Source of the DNA: Halorubrum halophilum
GTDB lineage: Archaea > Halobacteriota > Halobacteria > Halobacteriales > Haloferacaceae
Assembly (NCBI RefSeq): GCF_000739595.1
Contig: NZ_BBJP01000012.1
Span: 1-64,000, forward strand
Length of the DNA: 64,000 nucleotides
Direction: 5' to 3'
Of the stretch, positions 1 to 7,085 are shown piece after piece; the first letter of the stretch is position 1, and each line of letters starts with the position of its first letter. The notes under the pieces were generated by a model. The model was not told the DNA's origin, ran no database searches, and was given only the letters and a program-made list of their open reading frames with translations. Made by a program: the position numbers and the translations under genes.

Positions 1-61
1 CATGGAACTGCTATCCAACTACAGGGATGAAACGATTGGTTTCACAAGGTTGGTCGTAAGA

Positions 62-83
62 GACATGTTCGTCAGAACATGTC
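62..83. promoter_or_regulatory. Perfect 9-bp inverted repeat over the restriction gene start codon
   Basis: The arms GACATGTTC (62-70) and GAACATGTC (75-83) are perfect reverse complements separated by 4 bases. The right arm contains the ATG (79-81) of the restriction gene. Such a site could be an operator for an autoregulator or an RNA hairpin hiding the start codon. Both readings are inference; the symmetry itself is seen directly. Confidence 0.5.
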
Positions 84-1236
84 ACGCTATGGAGACCAGT
101 ACGTCGTCGGTGAAACGTATCGTAGCTCGTCAGATCCTCAAAAAGATGAATTCCAAGCGTGGCTAAACGGGCCGATCGACAATGGGATCCGGAACAGCGG
201 TGGCATTCGTGCGATCGTGAACTCACAGACTGGAAAGCGTGAGTTCCTTGTCTTCGTTTCCAGCCAAGAGCGAGGAGGGCCACAGAACCCGTGGGAGGAC
301 GTTATCAATCGAGAGGAGGGAATTGTTCGCTACTGGGGAGACGCGAAAGCACGACACAATCCCGACCCGGAGAATGCGAATGGGAACAGGTGGGTGAAGA
401 CCGACTACTGTGAGACCTACGCACAGGACAATCGCGAAGACGCTCCGCCCGTCCTCCTCTTTGAGAAACCCCGTTCAGGGGAGGTCACTTTCCAGGGCCT
501 CTGTGTACTGACGGATCTCAGCATCGAGCGCTACAAGGACGGTGCCGACACCGTTGTCAATTACCTCTTCGACCTCGCGATCCTCGACGTCGACACCGTC
601 GATCTCGAGTGGATCCATCGCAAGTCTCGAACTGGCGCCGACGTCGGTGGCCCCGACGCATGGAACGAGTGGATAGACAGCGGACGCGTTCGACGATACT
701 CGATCTACAAAAACCAGATCCGCTCGAGAGACGCACAGTTGCCTGATACCGACTATCAGCCGCTCCTCGATGACATTCGAAGTCAACTCGATAATCCAAA
801 GAAAGGCGAAAAAATGGAGTTCCTGATTCAGTACCTCCTCGAGACGCTTCCGAACTTCAGTCAAATCGAACAGACTCCAACGAGTGGTGACCGGGGCGTG
901 GATCTTGAGGGACGGATCGACTTGCTACCAGATGCTCCGCTCGGTTCGACTGACACCGGGATCAAATTCAAAGCTCAGATCAAAAATAAGGGATCGAGCG
1001 TCTCGGGCAAGGAACTGAGCCGACTCGCCTCACGAGTCGAGGACGGGGAAATCGGCCTCTTCTTCACAACATCACACTACACGAAACAGGCTCAGGAAGA
1101 GAATTTCTCCGCGTATCCGGTTCGATTGTTCTCGGGTGGAGACATCGTGAAACTCCTCGCTCAAACCGAACTCGTCGACGATCGGACTCTGACTGATCGC
1201 GTTGTTAAAGATATCCAGAAAGAGGTCAGTAGATAG
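79..1236 (+). CDS. Modification-dependent (type IV) restriction endonuclease, Mrr-type catalytic domain
   Basis: A 385-residue protein. The C-terminal third has the PD-(D/E)xK signature in its Mrr form: GVDLEG around Asp275 and QIK at 300-302, then a predicted alpha/beta region. The first ~210 residues resemble the N-terminal sensor part of AspBHI-like enzymes that read modified cytosine; this is family knowledge and was not checked by search. It probably cleaves foreign modified DNA. No methyltransferase lies next to it, as expected for a type IV enzyme. The gene is clearly less GC-rich than the core genes to the right, which points to recent transfer. It lies just upstream of a toxin-antitoxin pair, so the left end of the window is a small defence cluster. 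Confidence 0.7.
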   Translation: MSRYGDQYVVGETYRSSSDPQKDEFQAWLNGPIDNGIRNSGGIRAIVNSQTGKREFLVFVSSQERGGPQNPWEDVINREEGIVRYWGDAKARHNPDPENANGNRWVKTDYCETYAQDNREDAPPVLLFEKPRSGEVTFQGLCVLTDLSIERYKDGADTVVNYLFDLAILDVDTVDLEWIHRKSRTGADVGGPDAWNEWIDSGRVRRYSIYKNQIRSRDAQLPDTDYQPLLDDIRSQLDNPKKGEKMEFLIQYLLETLPNFSQIEQTPTSGDRGVDLEGRIDLLPDAPLGSTDTGIKFKAQIKNKGSSVSGKELSRLASRVEDGEIGLFFTTSHYTKQAQEENFSAYPVRLFSGGDIVKLLAQTELVDDRTLTDRVVKDIQKEVSR

Positions 1237-1319
1237 TAATTAAACCGTCTCTCGGCCTCTTACACTTGCCGGGCGGTATCCGACAGAACGCTTATTCGAG
1301 CGGTCCACGAAGGAGGTGT

Positions 1320-1580
1320 ATGGCGAGTGCGACACGCGACCCGTCTAACGGTGAGGGGGTCGAGTTCATTCACGAGGATGACGGCTCGATCACCGCGAGG
1401 GATATCGAGACCGGTGTCGCGTCTTTCGGTGACACGAAGGCGGAAGCCCTCCGTATGCTCGCAGAGGCGATTGAACTTCACGAAGGCGGTGGCGAGCCCG
1501 TGACTGACGAGGATCTCGATGAGTGGGGCCTCGAAGACTCGGAACCCGGCGACGAGGAGCTTCCTGACTTCATGAAGTGA
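1320..1580 (+). CDS. hicB: HicB-like antitoxin
   Basis: An 86-residue acidic protein with the HicB fold pattern: a short beta segment (FIHEDDGSITARDIETGVAS), then GDTKAEALRMLAEAIELH, the usual HicB helix. The ATG at 1320 is chosen because AGGAGGTG (1311-1318) lies directly before it; an upstream in-frame start at 1266 has no such site. Its stop (1578-1580) is directly followed by the ATG of the HicA-like gene, so the two are cotranscribed. The order antitoxin-toxin is the reverse of the classical hicAB operon but common in archaea. Expected role: bind and neutralise HicA and repress its own promoter. Confidence 0.75.
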   Translation: MASATRDPSNGEGVEFIHEDDGSITARDIETGVASFGDTKAEALRMLAEAIELHEGGGEPVTDEDLDEWGLEDSEPGDEELPDFMK

Positions 1581-1832
1581 ATGGTCCGGACGAACTTCTC
1601 CGGACGCGAGATCGCGTCTGTACTCCACGACTTTGGCTACAAGCGTGTCGGCCGCGTCGGCAGTCACCTGAAGATGCGTTACGAGTCACCAGACACGGAC
1701 GAGGTCCGGGTAGTGACTGTTCCCATGGCATCCGAAGACGAGATCCCGACCGGAACGCTGCAGTCGATCGCCGACCAGTGTGGAGCCGAGGACTTCCACG
1801 CGTGGTGTGAGTGGATCGACGAGCATCGGTGA
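1581..1832 (+). CDS. hicA: HicA-like mRNA interferase toxin
   Basis: An 83-residue protein with the HicA layout: SGREIASVLHDFGYKRVG, then GSHLKMRY containing the catalytic histidine of the dsRBD-like fold, then a VTVPMAS strand and a helix. Known HicA proteins cut mRNA. It begins at the base after the hicB stop. It differs from many HicA in a longer acidic C-terminus. The pair may stabilise the neighbouring integrated element, which is inference from position. Confidence 0.75.
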   Translation: MVRTNFSGREIASVLHDFGYKRVGRVGSHLKMRYESPDTDEVRVVTVPMASEDEIPTGTLQSIADQCGAEDFHAWCEWIDEHR

Positions 1833-1843
1833 GCTTCGGGCTG

Positions 1844-1864
1844 TCGACTTGTTATACAAGTCGA
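1844..1864. terminator. 9-bp perfect hairpin after hicA
   Basis: The arms TCGACTTGT (1844-1852) and ACAAGTCGA (1856-1864) are perfect reverse complements with a TAT loop, 12 bases after the hicA stop. It is followed by an A/T-rich stretch rather than a T tract. It may stop transcription, or be a recombination or operator site close to the integrase. The symmetry is certain, the role is not. Confidence 0.4.
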
Positions 1865-1907
1865 TAAATAGACCCTCGAAACCGCCCCGATCACGGCGGT
1901 GACCCGC

Positions 1908-1929
1908 TCGGTTCTGCCGCATTAAGTGC
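1908..1929 (+). promoter_or_regulatory. Putative integrase promoter with 12-base shared box
   Basis: TCGGTTCTGCCG (1908-1919) directly precedes the A/T-rich CATTAAG (1920-1926), about 25 bases before the integrase ATG at 1951, the spacing of a leaderless haloarchaeal promoter. The same 12 bases recur at 3203-3214, also directly before a TATA-like stretch, upstream of the membrane-protein operon. Confidence 0.45.
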
Positions 1930-1950
1930 TATCTTGTTTTGGAAGGTCGT

Positions 1951-2556
1951 ATGCGCTTAGAATCCACGCGCAAGGAGGACCAGTTCAAATGCTGGCTCAC
2001 GGACGACGACCTCGAGGAGCTCCGCCGTGCCGCGGGGAGTCACCGCGACGACCTCGTGATACAGCTCGGCGGGTTCGTCGGGCTCCGCGCCTTCGAGATT
2101 CCGCAGGTCGCGCCGAAACACGTGAAGCGTACTCCCGACGGCGACCACTTCCGCCTCCGCGTCCCGGAGGGGAAGGACACGACCGGGAGCGGCGGGAAGC
2201 CTCGCGACGCCTACCTCCCGCGAGAGGTCGAGGGCGATATCCACCGGTTCGTTCGGTCGGAGGACGTCGGCCGCCACGAGCCGATCGTCGACCTCTCCGA
2301 GAGCGGGATTCGGGCGGTGGTCAAACGCACGGCCGAACGCGCGGCCGACGCGACCGGCGACGAGGACTTTCTACACGTGTCGAGCCACGATCTCCGGCGC
2401 CGGTTCGCACAGAGGCTTCTCGTCGATAAGCAGGTGAACCCGCGCGTCGTCATGCAGGTCGGCGGGTGGGACTCCTTCCAGGCGATCGAGCCCTACCTGA
2501 ACGCGCCGACGCCGGAGGTCGTCAACGACGCCTTCGAGGAGGCGGGATTCGCGTGA
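1951..2556 (+). CDS. int: Tyrosine recombinase (integrase), compact catalytic-domain type
   Basis: A 201-residue protein with all key residues of the tyrosine recombinase family: Arg46 in GLRAFE, His146 and Arg149 in SHDLRRRF, the GGW box at 171-173 and nucleophile Tyr182 in EPYLN. It has only a short segment before the catalytic domain, as in the short integrases of haloarchaeal proviruses such as SNJ2. The ATG at 1951 fits a leaderless transcript. It probably catalyses integration and excision of the element that ends at tRNA-Ile (17412-17485). Small membrane ORFs follow directly, which recalls the int-orf2-orf3 arrangement of SNJ2; no sequence homology to those was tested. Confidence 0.85.
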   Translation: MRLESTRKEDQFKCWLTDDDLEELRRAAGSHRDDLVIQLGGFVGLRAFEIPQVAPKHVKRTPDGDHFRLRVPEGKDTTGSGGKPRDAYLPREVEGDIHRFVRSEDVGRHEPIVDLSESGIRAVVKRTAERAADATGDEDFLHVSSHDLRRRFAQRLLVDKQVNPRVVMQVGGWDSFQAIEPYLNAPTPEVVNDAFEEAGFA

Positions 2557-2630
2557 GCCGCGAGCAAGAGGCTGTAGGTGTTGTTCGAGACCTTCCCGGT
2601 CCGTTCGTTCTGACGGACCGCGGGCTTTGT

Positions 2631-2732
2631 ATGGTGCTCGGGGACAACATCGTCGGTCCTGGAATGACACAGATGACGCTCGCGGCGCTGCTCGGACTGT
2701 TTGCGAGCGGGGTGATCAGCGTTGTCTTCTGA
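2631..2732 (+). CDS. Possible 33-residue hydrophobic peptide
   Basis: A short open frame with one hydrophobic stretch, MTQMTLAALLGLFASGVIS, spanning most of its length. It begins 75 bases after the integrase stop and its end overlaps the TTG start of the next small membrane ORF by 11 bases. No recognised family. It could be a genuine small membrane protein or chance. Confidence 0.3.
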   Translation: MVLGDNIVGPGMTQMTLAALLGLFASGVISVVF

Positions 2733-2910
2733 TCAGTCTTCGGGCGGAGTTTACTGGAAAATCAAGCTGTTAGCTGCTGTCTTGCCAATTATTTTGGTGA
2801 TAGCAGTCGCGCTCCGACCGTCGTTCGTCGACTGGGCGTTTTTCGGTGGCGTCTCCGCCTTCGCAGCTTACGCTCTAGTCGATTATCTGGAGGATCACCA
2901 TGCAGCGTGA
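2722..2910 (+). CDS. Small two-helix membrane protein
   Basis: A 62-residue protein starting at TTG with two predicted membrane helices, LLAAVLPIILVIAVAL and WAFFGGVSAFAAYALVDYL, and a charged tail. The end (TGA 2908-2910) overlaps the ATG of the next gene at 2900, so translation is probably coupled. Composition is less GC-rich than the core genes. Function unknown; its place directly behind the integrase suggests an accessory role in the element's integration or maintenance. Confidence 0.5.
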   Translation: MSSDQSSGGVYWKIKLLAAVLPIILVIAVALRPSFVDWAFFGGVSAFAAYALVDYLEDHHAA

Positions 2911-3172
2911 GGAATCTACGGATGGAAACGATCGGAACGGCGTCAGATTCGATGTTGACTGGCTCCTCAGTCGCGTGATCACGTTCCTGGTCGGTTGGAT
3001 GGCAGTCGCGTTGTTCGGGCAGGTGTTCTCAGACTACTCACTCACAATATTTTTGTGGGGAATGCTCGCGTCGCACACCTTTCAGCGGTCGGTGTCGCTC
3101 GAAAATCGAGAAGACGGCCGCGAGGAGCTCGTGTTTCGCTGGCCGTGGGACGACACGGCGGACGAGACGTGA
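2900..3172 (+). CDS. Small membrane protein
   Basis: A 90-residue protein with a charged N-terminus, a hydrophobic segment VITFLVGWMAVALFGQVF, a second hydrophobic stretch LTIFLWGMLASHTF, and a charged C-terminal tail. It overlaps the preceding gene by 11 bases. No family recognised. Together with that gene it forms a two-gene tail behind int, before the promoter of the main operon. Confidence 0.55.
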   Translation: MQREESTDGNDRNGVRFDVDWLLSRVITFLVGWMAVALFGQVFSDYSLTIFLWGMLASHTFQRSVSLENREDGREELVFRWPWDDTADET

Positions 3173-3202
3173 CGAACACGGCGGAGACCCTCTCACACCT
3201 GT

Positions 3203-3250
3203 TCGGTTCTGCCGTTTTATCCCCTCGCTGACGGCTCGTCTTTTATATCG
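3203..3250 (+). promoter_or_regulatory. Promoter region of the membrane-protein operon
   Basis: The 12-base box TCGGTTCTGCCG (3203-3214) shared with the integrase promoter is followed by TTTTATCC. A second TATA-like element, CTTTTATATCG (3240-3250), lies about 28 bases before the ATG at 3276. The two elements could be alternative promoters, or a regulator box upstream of the main one. Confidence 0.5.
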
Positions 3251-3275
3251 GCTCGTGCGGCGAGCCGTGAACGGC

Positions 3276-3365
3276 ATGAACGACGACGACACGGGCTCGG
3301 AGAAAGAGCCCGACGGCGAGGAGAAGCGGTGGACCGAATGGTCTAACCACGGAGGCGACGCGTGA
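3276..3365 (+). CDS. Possible 29-residue acidic leader peptide of the operon
   Basis: The frame encodes MNDDDTGSEKEPDGEEKRW and ten further residues, and its TGA (3363-3365) overlaps a GTG (3362) that opens the next frame. It sits at leaderless distance from the TATA-like box at 3240-3250. It may be a real small protein or a translational coupler. No family recognised. Confidence 0.4.
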   Translation: MNDDDTGSEKEPDGEEKRWTEWSNHGGDA

Positions 3366-3505
3366 CCTGGGATCCGACTGGGATCGTCGTCAGCGACGCC
3401 TTCCGCGACTACGTCGAAAAGTTACGAAACACCGCCTCGGACGGCGAAAAAGTCCGTTCTGGAAATGACAAATCGACACACCAGCGGCAGCAACGGGAAC
3501 AGCGC

Positions 3506-4039
3506 ATGAACATCAACATCAAGAAGACGGGACTCGCGACGCTCCTGGCGCTCGCAGTCCTCACGTCCATGGCGGTGCCGGCGGTTGCACAGTCGGGCAA
3601 CGAACTCGCTGACAAGTCGGTGACGGTCGACAGTGACACCGAGAGCGTCTACCTCGAGGTCACCAACACCTCGGGAGACGCACTGAACTACACTGTCTAC
3701 GGTATCTCCGACGGTCTCTCGGACGAAGTCGACTCCGGGACGATCTCCTCAGCGGACGAGAACGACACGGCTCGGCAGACGTTCGCGGTCAACGCGACCG
3801 AATACGACGAGTACCGTGTCGTTGTCACCGAGGACGCGAGCGACTCCGACGAGGAATCAGCTGACAACATCGAGGTCGGAACGACGGTTAACCAGGCGGG
3901 CGGGGGCGGGGCCTTCTTCGCCGGCGCCGGCGGTGGCCTGTTGACGGTGACGAACGGGATCATCGCGTTCGCCGTGTTCGGCGTGACGTACGTCATTGGC
4001 CTCTGGGACCCGGTGAAAGAGCGACTGGCGGAGGAGTAA
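3506..4039 (+). CDS. Secreted, C-terminally membrane-anchored protein (putative particle surface protein)
   Basis: A 177-residue protein. It has a clear Sec signal peptide (NIKKTGLATLLALAVLTSMA up to VAQS), a ~100-residue acidic beta-rich ectodomain with NDT/NAT glycosylation-type sequons, a glycine-rich linker (GGGGAFFAGAGGG), one membrane helix (LLTVTNGIIAFAVFGVTYVIGL) and a short cytoplasmic tail. The frame is open from GTG 3362, which would add 48 hydrophilic residues before the signal peptide, so the ATG at 3506 is preferred, though the GTGA overlap with the preceding small ORF leaves the long form possible. As first substantial gene of the operon it may be a major membrane-associated structural protein. 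Confidence 0.65.
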   Translation: MNINIKKTGLATLLALAVLTSMAVPAVAQSGNELADKSVTVDSDTESVYLEVTNTSGDALNYTVYGISDGLSDEVDSGTISSADENDTARQTFAVNATEYDEYRVVVTEDASDSDEESADNIEVGTTVNQAGGGGAFFAGAGGGLLTVTNGIIAFAVFGVTYVIGLWDPVKERLAEE

Positions 4040-4040
4040 C

Positions 4041-4511
4041 ATGCCGACCCTATCGCTTGGAGACGGCGGCGGTGTGGGAACGCTCAACGGCATCGCGACC
4101 TACCTGTCAGAAGGCGGGAAGGCGACGACGGTGCTCTCGGCGTCAGTCATCGGACTGATCACGTCTCCGTTCATCGCGATCATCGACATCGTCAACGCGA
4201 TCACGCAGTTCGCGACGTCGCCGTTCGAAGGCGCCGGCGAGTCGATCTCCTCGCTGTTCGACGGGCTCTTGACCGGGCCCGCGGACCTGATTCTCGCTGG
4301 CTCCGAGATCTCTGAGGCGGCGATACGATCCGTTTTCGGCGAGACGATCGCGGGGATCCTCGCGTTGCCACTGACAGTGGCGCTCGCACTGGCGAGTCTG
4401 TACCTCTTGGCGACGTTCCTGAACGAGGAGGAGACTGGAAACCTGTTCCCCGGCCTGCCGTTTGACGTGCCGTACATCGGCGCCGACGAGGAACCCGTTG
4501 ATGATATGTAG
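4041..4511 (+). CDS. Membrane protein A of a paralogous trio
   Basis: A 156-residue hydrophobic protein one base after the previous stop, with GGAGGAG-like bases before the ATG. It has an N-terminal hydrophobic half (VLSASVIGLITSPFIAIIDI), an amphipathic middle, and a C-terminal helix ILALPLTVALALASLYLLAT. That last motif closely resembles VLALPINFGIVLGSVYVLSV of the next gene, so the two are probably duplicates. No outside family recognised. Likely an integral membrane component of the element's particle or secretion apparatus. Confidence 0.6.
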   Translation: MPTLSLGDGGGVGTLNGIATYLSEGGKATTVLSASVIGLITSPFIAIIDIVNAITQFATSPFEGAGESISSLFDGLLTGPADLILAGSEISEAAIRSVFGETIAGILALPLTVALALASLYLLATFLNEEETGNLFPGLPFDVPYIGADEEPVDDM

Positions 4512-4558
4512 GACACCATGAGACACACTTCGCCGCAGTCCTCGTGGGGTGATCGCCG

Positions 4559-5011
4559 GTGAGTAGCAGCGGCGATGGCGCCCTCACGAGGTTCATCAAC
4601 GGCGACACGTCGGGCGGAATTCCCATACTGAACGTGTCGAACCCCGTGAATTGGGGCCGACTCGGCCAGACGATCGGCACATCGGTTTTAGCCACCGTGG
4701 TGGCGGGGGTAACGAATGTAGTCGCCACAGTCACGGACCAGGTGGTGTCGATCGTCGGCGGGTTCGAAGCGTTCATCGAAGGGAGCTGGCAGCCGGTGAA
4801 CGGCACCGGGCTCGGCTTCGCGTATGAGTCGGGACTCATCGACGTGACGCTCGGTGCCGTCGTCTCGGGCTACAGCAACGCGTTCGCGTTCAACTCGGCA
4901 CAGTTCGGGGTGCTGGCGCTCCCGATTAACTTCGGGATCGTCCTCGGAAGTGTCTACGTCCTCTCGGTCGGCCTCCAAGCGGCGACCTCGAGGTTCTTCG
5001 GAGGTGGGTGA
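4559..5011 (+). CDS. Membrane protein B of a paralogous trio
   Basis: A 150-residue protein starting at GTG 4559. Between it and the preceding gene a 14-codon frame (4518-4562) ends with TGA overlapping this GTG and may couple translation. It contains a hydrophobic stretch (TSVLATVVAGVTNVVATVT), a polar middle with NGT and a C-terminal helix VLALPINFGIVLGSVYVLSV like the previous protein. Its end overlaps the GTG of the next gene. Function unknown. Confidence 0.6.
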   Translation: MSSSGDGALTRFINGDTSGGIPILNVSNPVNWGRLGQTIGTSVLATVVAGVTNVVATVTDQVVSIVGGFEAFIEGSWQPVNGTGLGFAYESGLIDVTLGAVVSGYSNAFAFNSAQFGVLALPINFGIVLGSVYVLSVGLQAATSRFFGGG

Positions 5012-5496
5012 GCGTGGCGCAAGCTAATCCGAACGATGGCGGTGGCGACGGGTACACGCTACCCCAGTCGCTTCAGCGATTCGCGAGGTCGCCACAGGGG
5101 TTCATCCTCGGAGCGATTCTCTCGCCGCTCCTAGAGGGGCTCAACGACGCGGTGGTTCAGTTTCTGGACCTCATCGTGTTCGTCTTTGAGGGCTCCGAGC
5201 CCGGACTCGTCGGGACCTACGGTATCGCGGACATTCCGCTGTTCATTGGGACCCAGCTCGTCAACATCGGCGCGACGATCGGCGGGTCGGCGTCCGACGG
5301 AACCGGCTTCCTCGGTCTCGTGGATCGGCTCGTCGAGGCGGCGGTCGGCTTCGCGACGGTCGGCGGACCGCTCGCGCCGATCATCCTCGCGGGCGAGGTG
5401 GTCGTTGTCGTGTGGCTCCTCGCGTTCATCGGGCGGAGAATCATCCTCGTCATCGCGGACGCGGTGCCGGGGCTCGCGGGGGTGCTCGGAACCTAA
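5008..5496 (+). CDS. Membrane protein C of a paralogous trio
   Basis: A 162-residue protein starting at GTG 5008, overlapping the previous stop by 4 bases. Its layout matches its two upstream neighbours: a polar N-terminus, hydrophobic segment (GFILGAILSPLLEGLNDAVV), a middle region, and a C-terminal hydrophobic helix (APIILAGEVVVVVWLLAFIG). Sequence similarity to the other two is weak and judged by eye. Probably another integral membrane component of the same complex. Confidence 0.6.
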   Translation: MSVAQANPNDGGGDGYTLPQSLQRFARSPQGFILGAILSPLLEGLNDAVVQFLDLIVFVFEGSEPGLVGTYGIADIPLFIGTQLVNIGATIGGSASDGTGFLGLVDRLVEAAVGFATVGGPLAPIILAGEVVVVVWLLAFIGRRIILVIADAVPGLAGVLGT

Positions 5497-5497
5497 C

Positions 5498-5828
5498 ATG
5501 TCACTACTCAAAAACCCGGCAGCGATAGTGAGCGGCCTGTTCGCGACGGTTGCTGCAGTGTTCAACATACCGTTCGTCGACGGGATCGCGTTCTGGATAT
5601 GGGGCAACGCCAACCAATTGTTCTATATCTCATCGCTGCTGGCGACGGTCTCAGAACAGCTCCCGTTCCCGGAGAAGTACGCGACACAGGCGCTCATCCG
5701 ACGGGCGTCATCCTACTCGCGAAGCTTCTCCTGGACGCTGGAGACGACCTCGAAGATTCAATCGAAGATTCATGACTCACACAACGACGATCGACAGTCG
5801 ACCAGTGCGGAAAACGGAGGTGCGGTAG
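5498..5828 (+). CDS. Membrane protein with apparent frame change near its end
   Basis: From ATG 5498, just after the previous stop, the frame gives MSLLKNPAAIVSGLFATVAA and further hydrophobic and amphipathic sequence for about 90 residues. This frame then has no stop until 6466, running beneath the next gene in an arginine-rich, non-protein-like register. In another register, MTHTTTIDSRPVRKTEVR ends at TAG 5826-5828 exactly before the next ATG (5829), which suits the tight packing of this operon. A frameshift around 5745-5775, or a separate 18-residue gene at 5772, would explain this. A 12-base direct repeat (TCGAAGATTCAA/T) lies at this point. The annotated end is therefore an inference. 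Confidence 0.45.
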
Positions 5829-6203
5829 ATGCCCGCGATGTCCACCGAGGCGATCCTCGGATGGGTCATCATCGCCGGGTTCGGGTACATCATCGGCGAG
5901 TACACGGACCTGTTCGCGTATCTCATCATGTACCCGAAGAAGGCAGCGAAGAAGATCTTCGGTGCGGCGACAGTCGACCGGCTCCTCGGTGCCGGTGGGC
6001 TCGTCGGCGGGCTGTGGGCCGGCCCGGTCATTTGGGAGCTCGGGGCGACCGCGCTCGCTGGCCTCGCCGGCGGCGCCGCCGGAGTGATCGCGATCGACAG
6101 CCTCGGCTTCGAACTGACGAACGGCGAGTTCCTGGCGGTCGGCGTCGTCGCCGTCCTCGCGTGGATGTTCGCCTCGGCCTCGGCAACGGAGGACGACGAC
6201 TGA
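5829..6203 (+). CDS. Glycine-rich membrane protein
   Basis: A 124-residue protein with a first helix AILGWVIIAGFGYIIGEY, a short lysine-containing loop (YPKKAAKKIFGAATVDRLLG) and further hydrophobic Gly/Ala-rich segments (GGLVGGLWAGPVIWELGATA; FLAVGVVAVLAWMFASASA). About four membrane spans are likely. The ATG follows a TAG directly and its TGA overlaps the next ATG. No family recognised; small multi-span proteins of this size are typical of membrane-type structural proteins of pleomorphic haloviruses, but no homology is claimed. Confidence 0.6.
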   Translation: MPAMSTEAILGWVIIAGFGYIIGEYTDLFAYLIMYPKKAAKKIFGAATVDRLLGAGGLVGGLWAGPVIWELGATALAGLAGGAAGVIAIDSLGFELTNGEFLAVGVVAVLAWMFASASATEDDD

Positions 6204-6466
6204 TGTCGACCGTCATGCCTTTCGAACTGCCAAGGGCGGTGACCTCTCGGACGCGTCTCACCGGCGTGTGGGCCGCAAACATCGCCGGCGCTCTCCTCGG
6301 AATCGGCGCCGCCGGTGTCCTGTTCCCGATCGGCGACAGTGTTTTTCAGGGTGCTCTAGTAGGCGTCGCGCTCGGTATCGCGACGATCGGGTTCGTAGTC
6401 GCGTACGTCGTCAGTGACCGCTTGGATTCGCTTGAGGAGCGGGAAGCCAGTGAGGTGAGCGGATGA
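6203..6466 (+). CDS. Small two-helix membrane protein
   Basis: An 87-residue protein with two membrane helices (WAANIAGALLGIGAAGVLFP and GALVGVALGIATIGFVVAYV) separated by a short polar loop, and an acidic cytoplasmic tail. ATG 6203 overlaps the preceding TGA, and its end overlaps the next ATG by 4 bases. Function unknown. Confidence 0.6.
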   Translation: MSTVMPFELPRAVTSRTRLTGVWAANIAGALLGIGAAGVLFPIGDSVFQGALVGVALGIATIGFVVAYVVSDRLDSLEEREASEVSG

Positions 6467-6882
6467 AGCTCTCCACCCGTCGAACGGTTCGACAGTGGTT
6501 CCTCGATTCACCGCGAGGGACGGCCTACGCACTCTACGCCGCGTCTCTCGGACTCATAGCGCTCGGAACCGTCGCCGATGCTGACATCGTGGGCGTCACC
6601 GGCATCCTCGCCGGCGTCGGTCTGTTCTACGTTCGCGACCAGATCAAATTCGACGCCTGTTCGAACTGTAAGACCAGCGTCAACGCGATGTCCTCGCGAT
6701 TCTGTGCAACCTGCGGGCACCGGCTCGACGACCTCGAGGCGGCGCCGCCGATCGACGAGCGCGTCGACGAGCGGTTCCGACCGGTCGGCCTCGAGCACTT
6801 GGAGCGAACGCCGGCTCGCGACCAGGCGCCGGCGCCGGTCGCGGACGGTGGTGAGAGCGACGAAAGCGAGGGAGACCGATGA
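6463..6882 (+). CDS. Membrane protein with C-terminal zinc ribbon
   Basis: A 139-residue protein with two N-terminal hydrophobic helices (GTAYALYAASLGLIALGTVA; DIVGVTGILAGVGLFYV), then a zinc-ribbon: CSNC about residues 65-68 and CATC about 84-87, followed by an acidic, proline-rich tail. The topology puts the metal site next to the membrane, probably on the cytoplasmic side. It may bind nucleic acid or a partner protein at the membrane. Overlaps both neighbours by 4 bases. Confidence 0.6.
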   Translation: MKLSTRRTVRQWFLDSPRGTAYALYAASLGLIALGTVADADIVGVTGILAGVGLFYVRDQIKFDACSNCKTSVNAMSSRFCATCGHRLDDLEAAPPIDERVDERFRPVGLEHLERTPARDQAPAPVADGGESDESEGDR

Positions 6883-7085
6883 GCATCCTCGGAGACCTTG
6901 GATACGTCGCTTTTGTAGTGATCGGCGGGACGATCCTCGGTGGCGTACTCGCAGCTGTAGCGGACGCGACGATCGCGGGACAAATTGCGGGCACACCTCT
7001 CGGACCGGCAAGCTCGTCGTCGCCAATCGCGTGGTCCGTCGTCGGCGCCGTCGTGCTCGTCGGTGGTAAGGAGGTATCGGGATGA
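6879..7085 (+). CDS. Small two-helix membrane protein
   Basis: A 68-residue protein with helices VAFVVIGGTILGGVLAAVAD and PIAWSVVGAVVLVGG, flanking a Gly/Ser/Pro loop. It overlaps both neighbouring genes by 4 bases, so it is part of the coupled operon. No family recognised. Confidence 0.55.
   Translation: MSILGDLGYVAFVVIGGTILGGVLAAVADATIAGQIAGTPLGPASSSSPIAWSVVGAVVLVGGKEVSG

Noticed and set aside
1-60. CRISPR-like repeat at the window start (GAAAC-GATTG-GTTTC)
   Set aside because: Only one unit is seen, with no second repeat or spacer at regular distance; no cas gene in the window.
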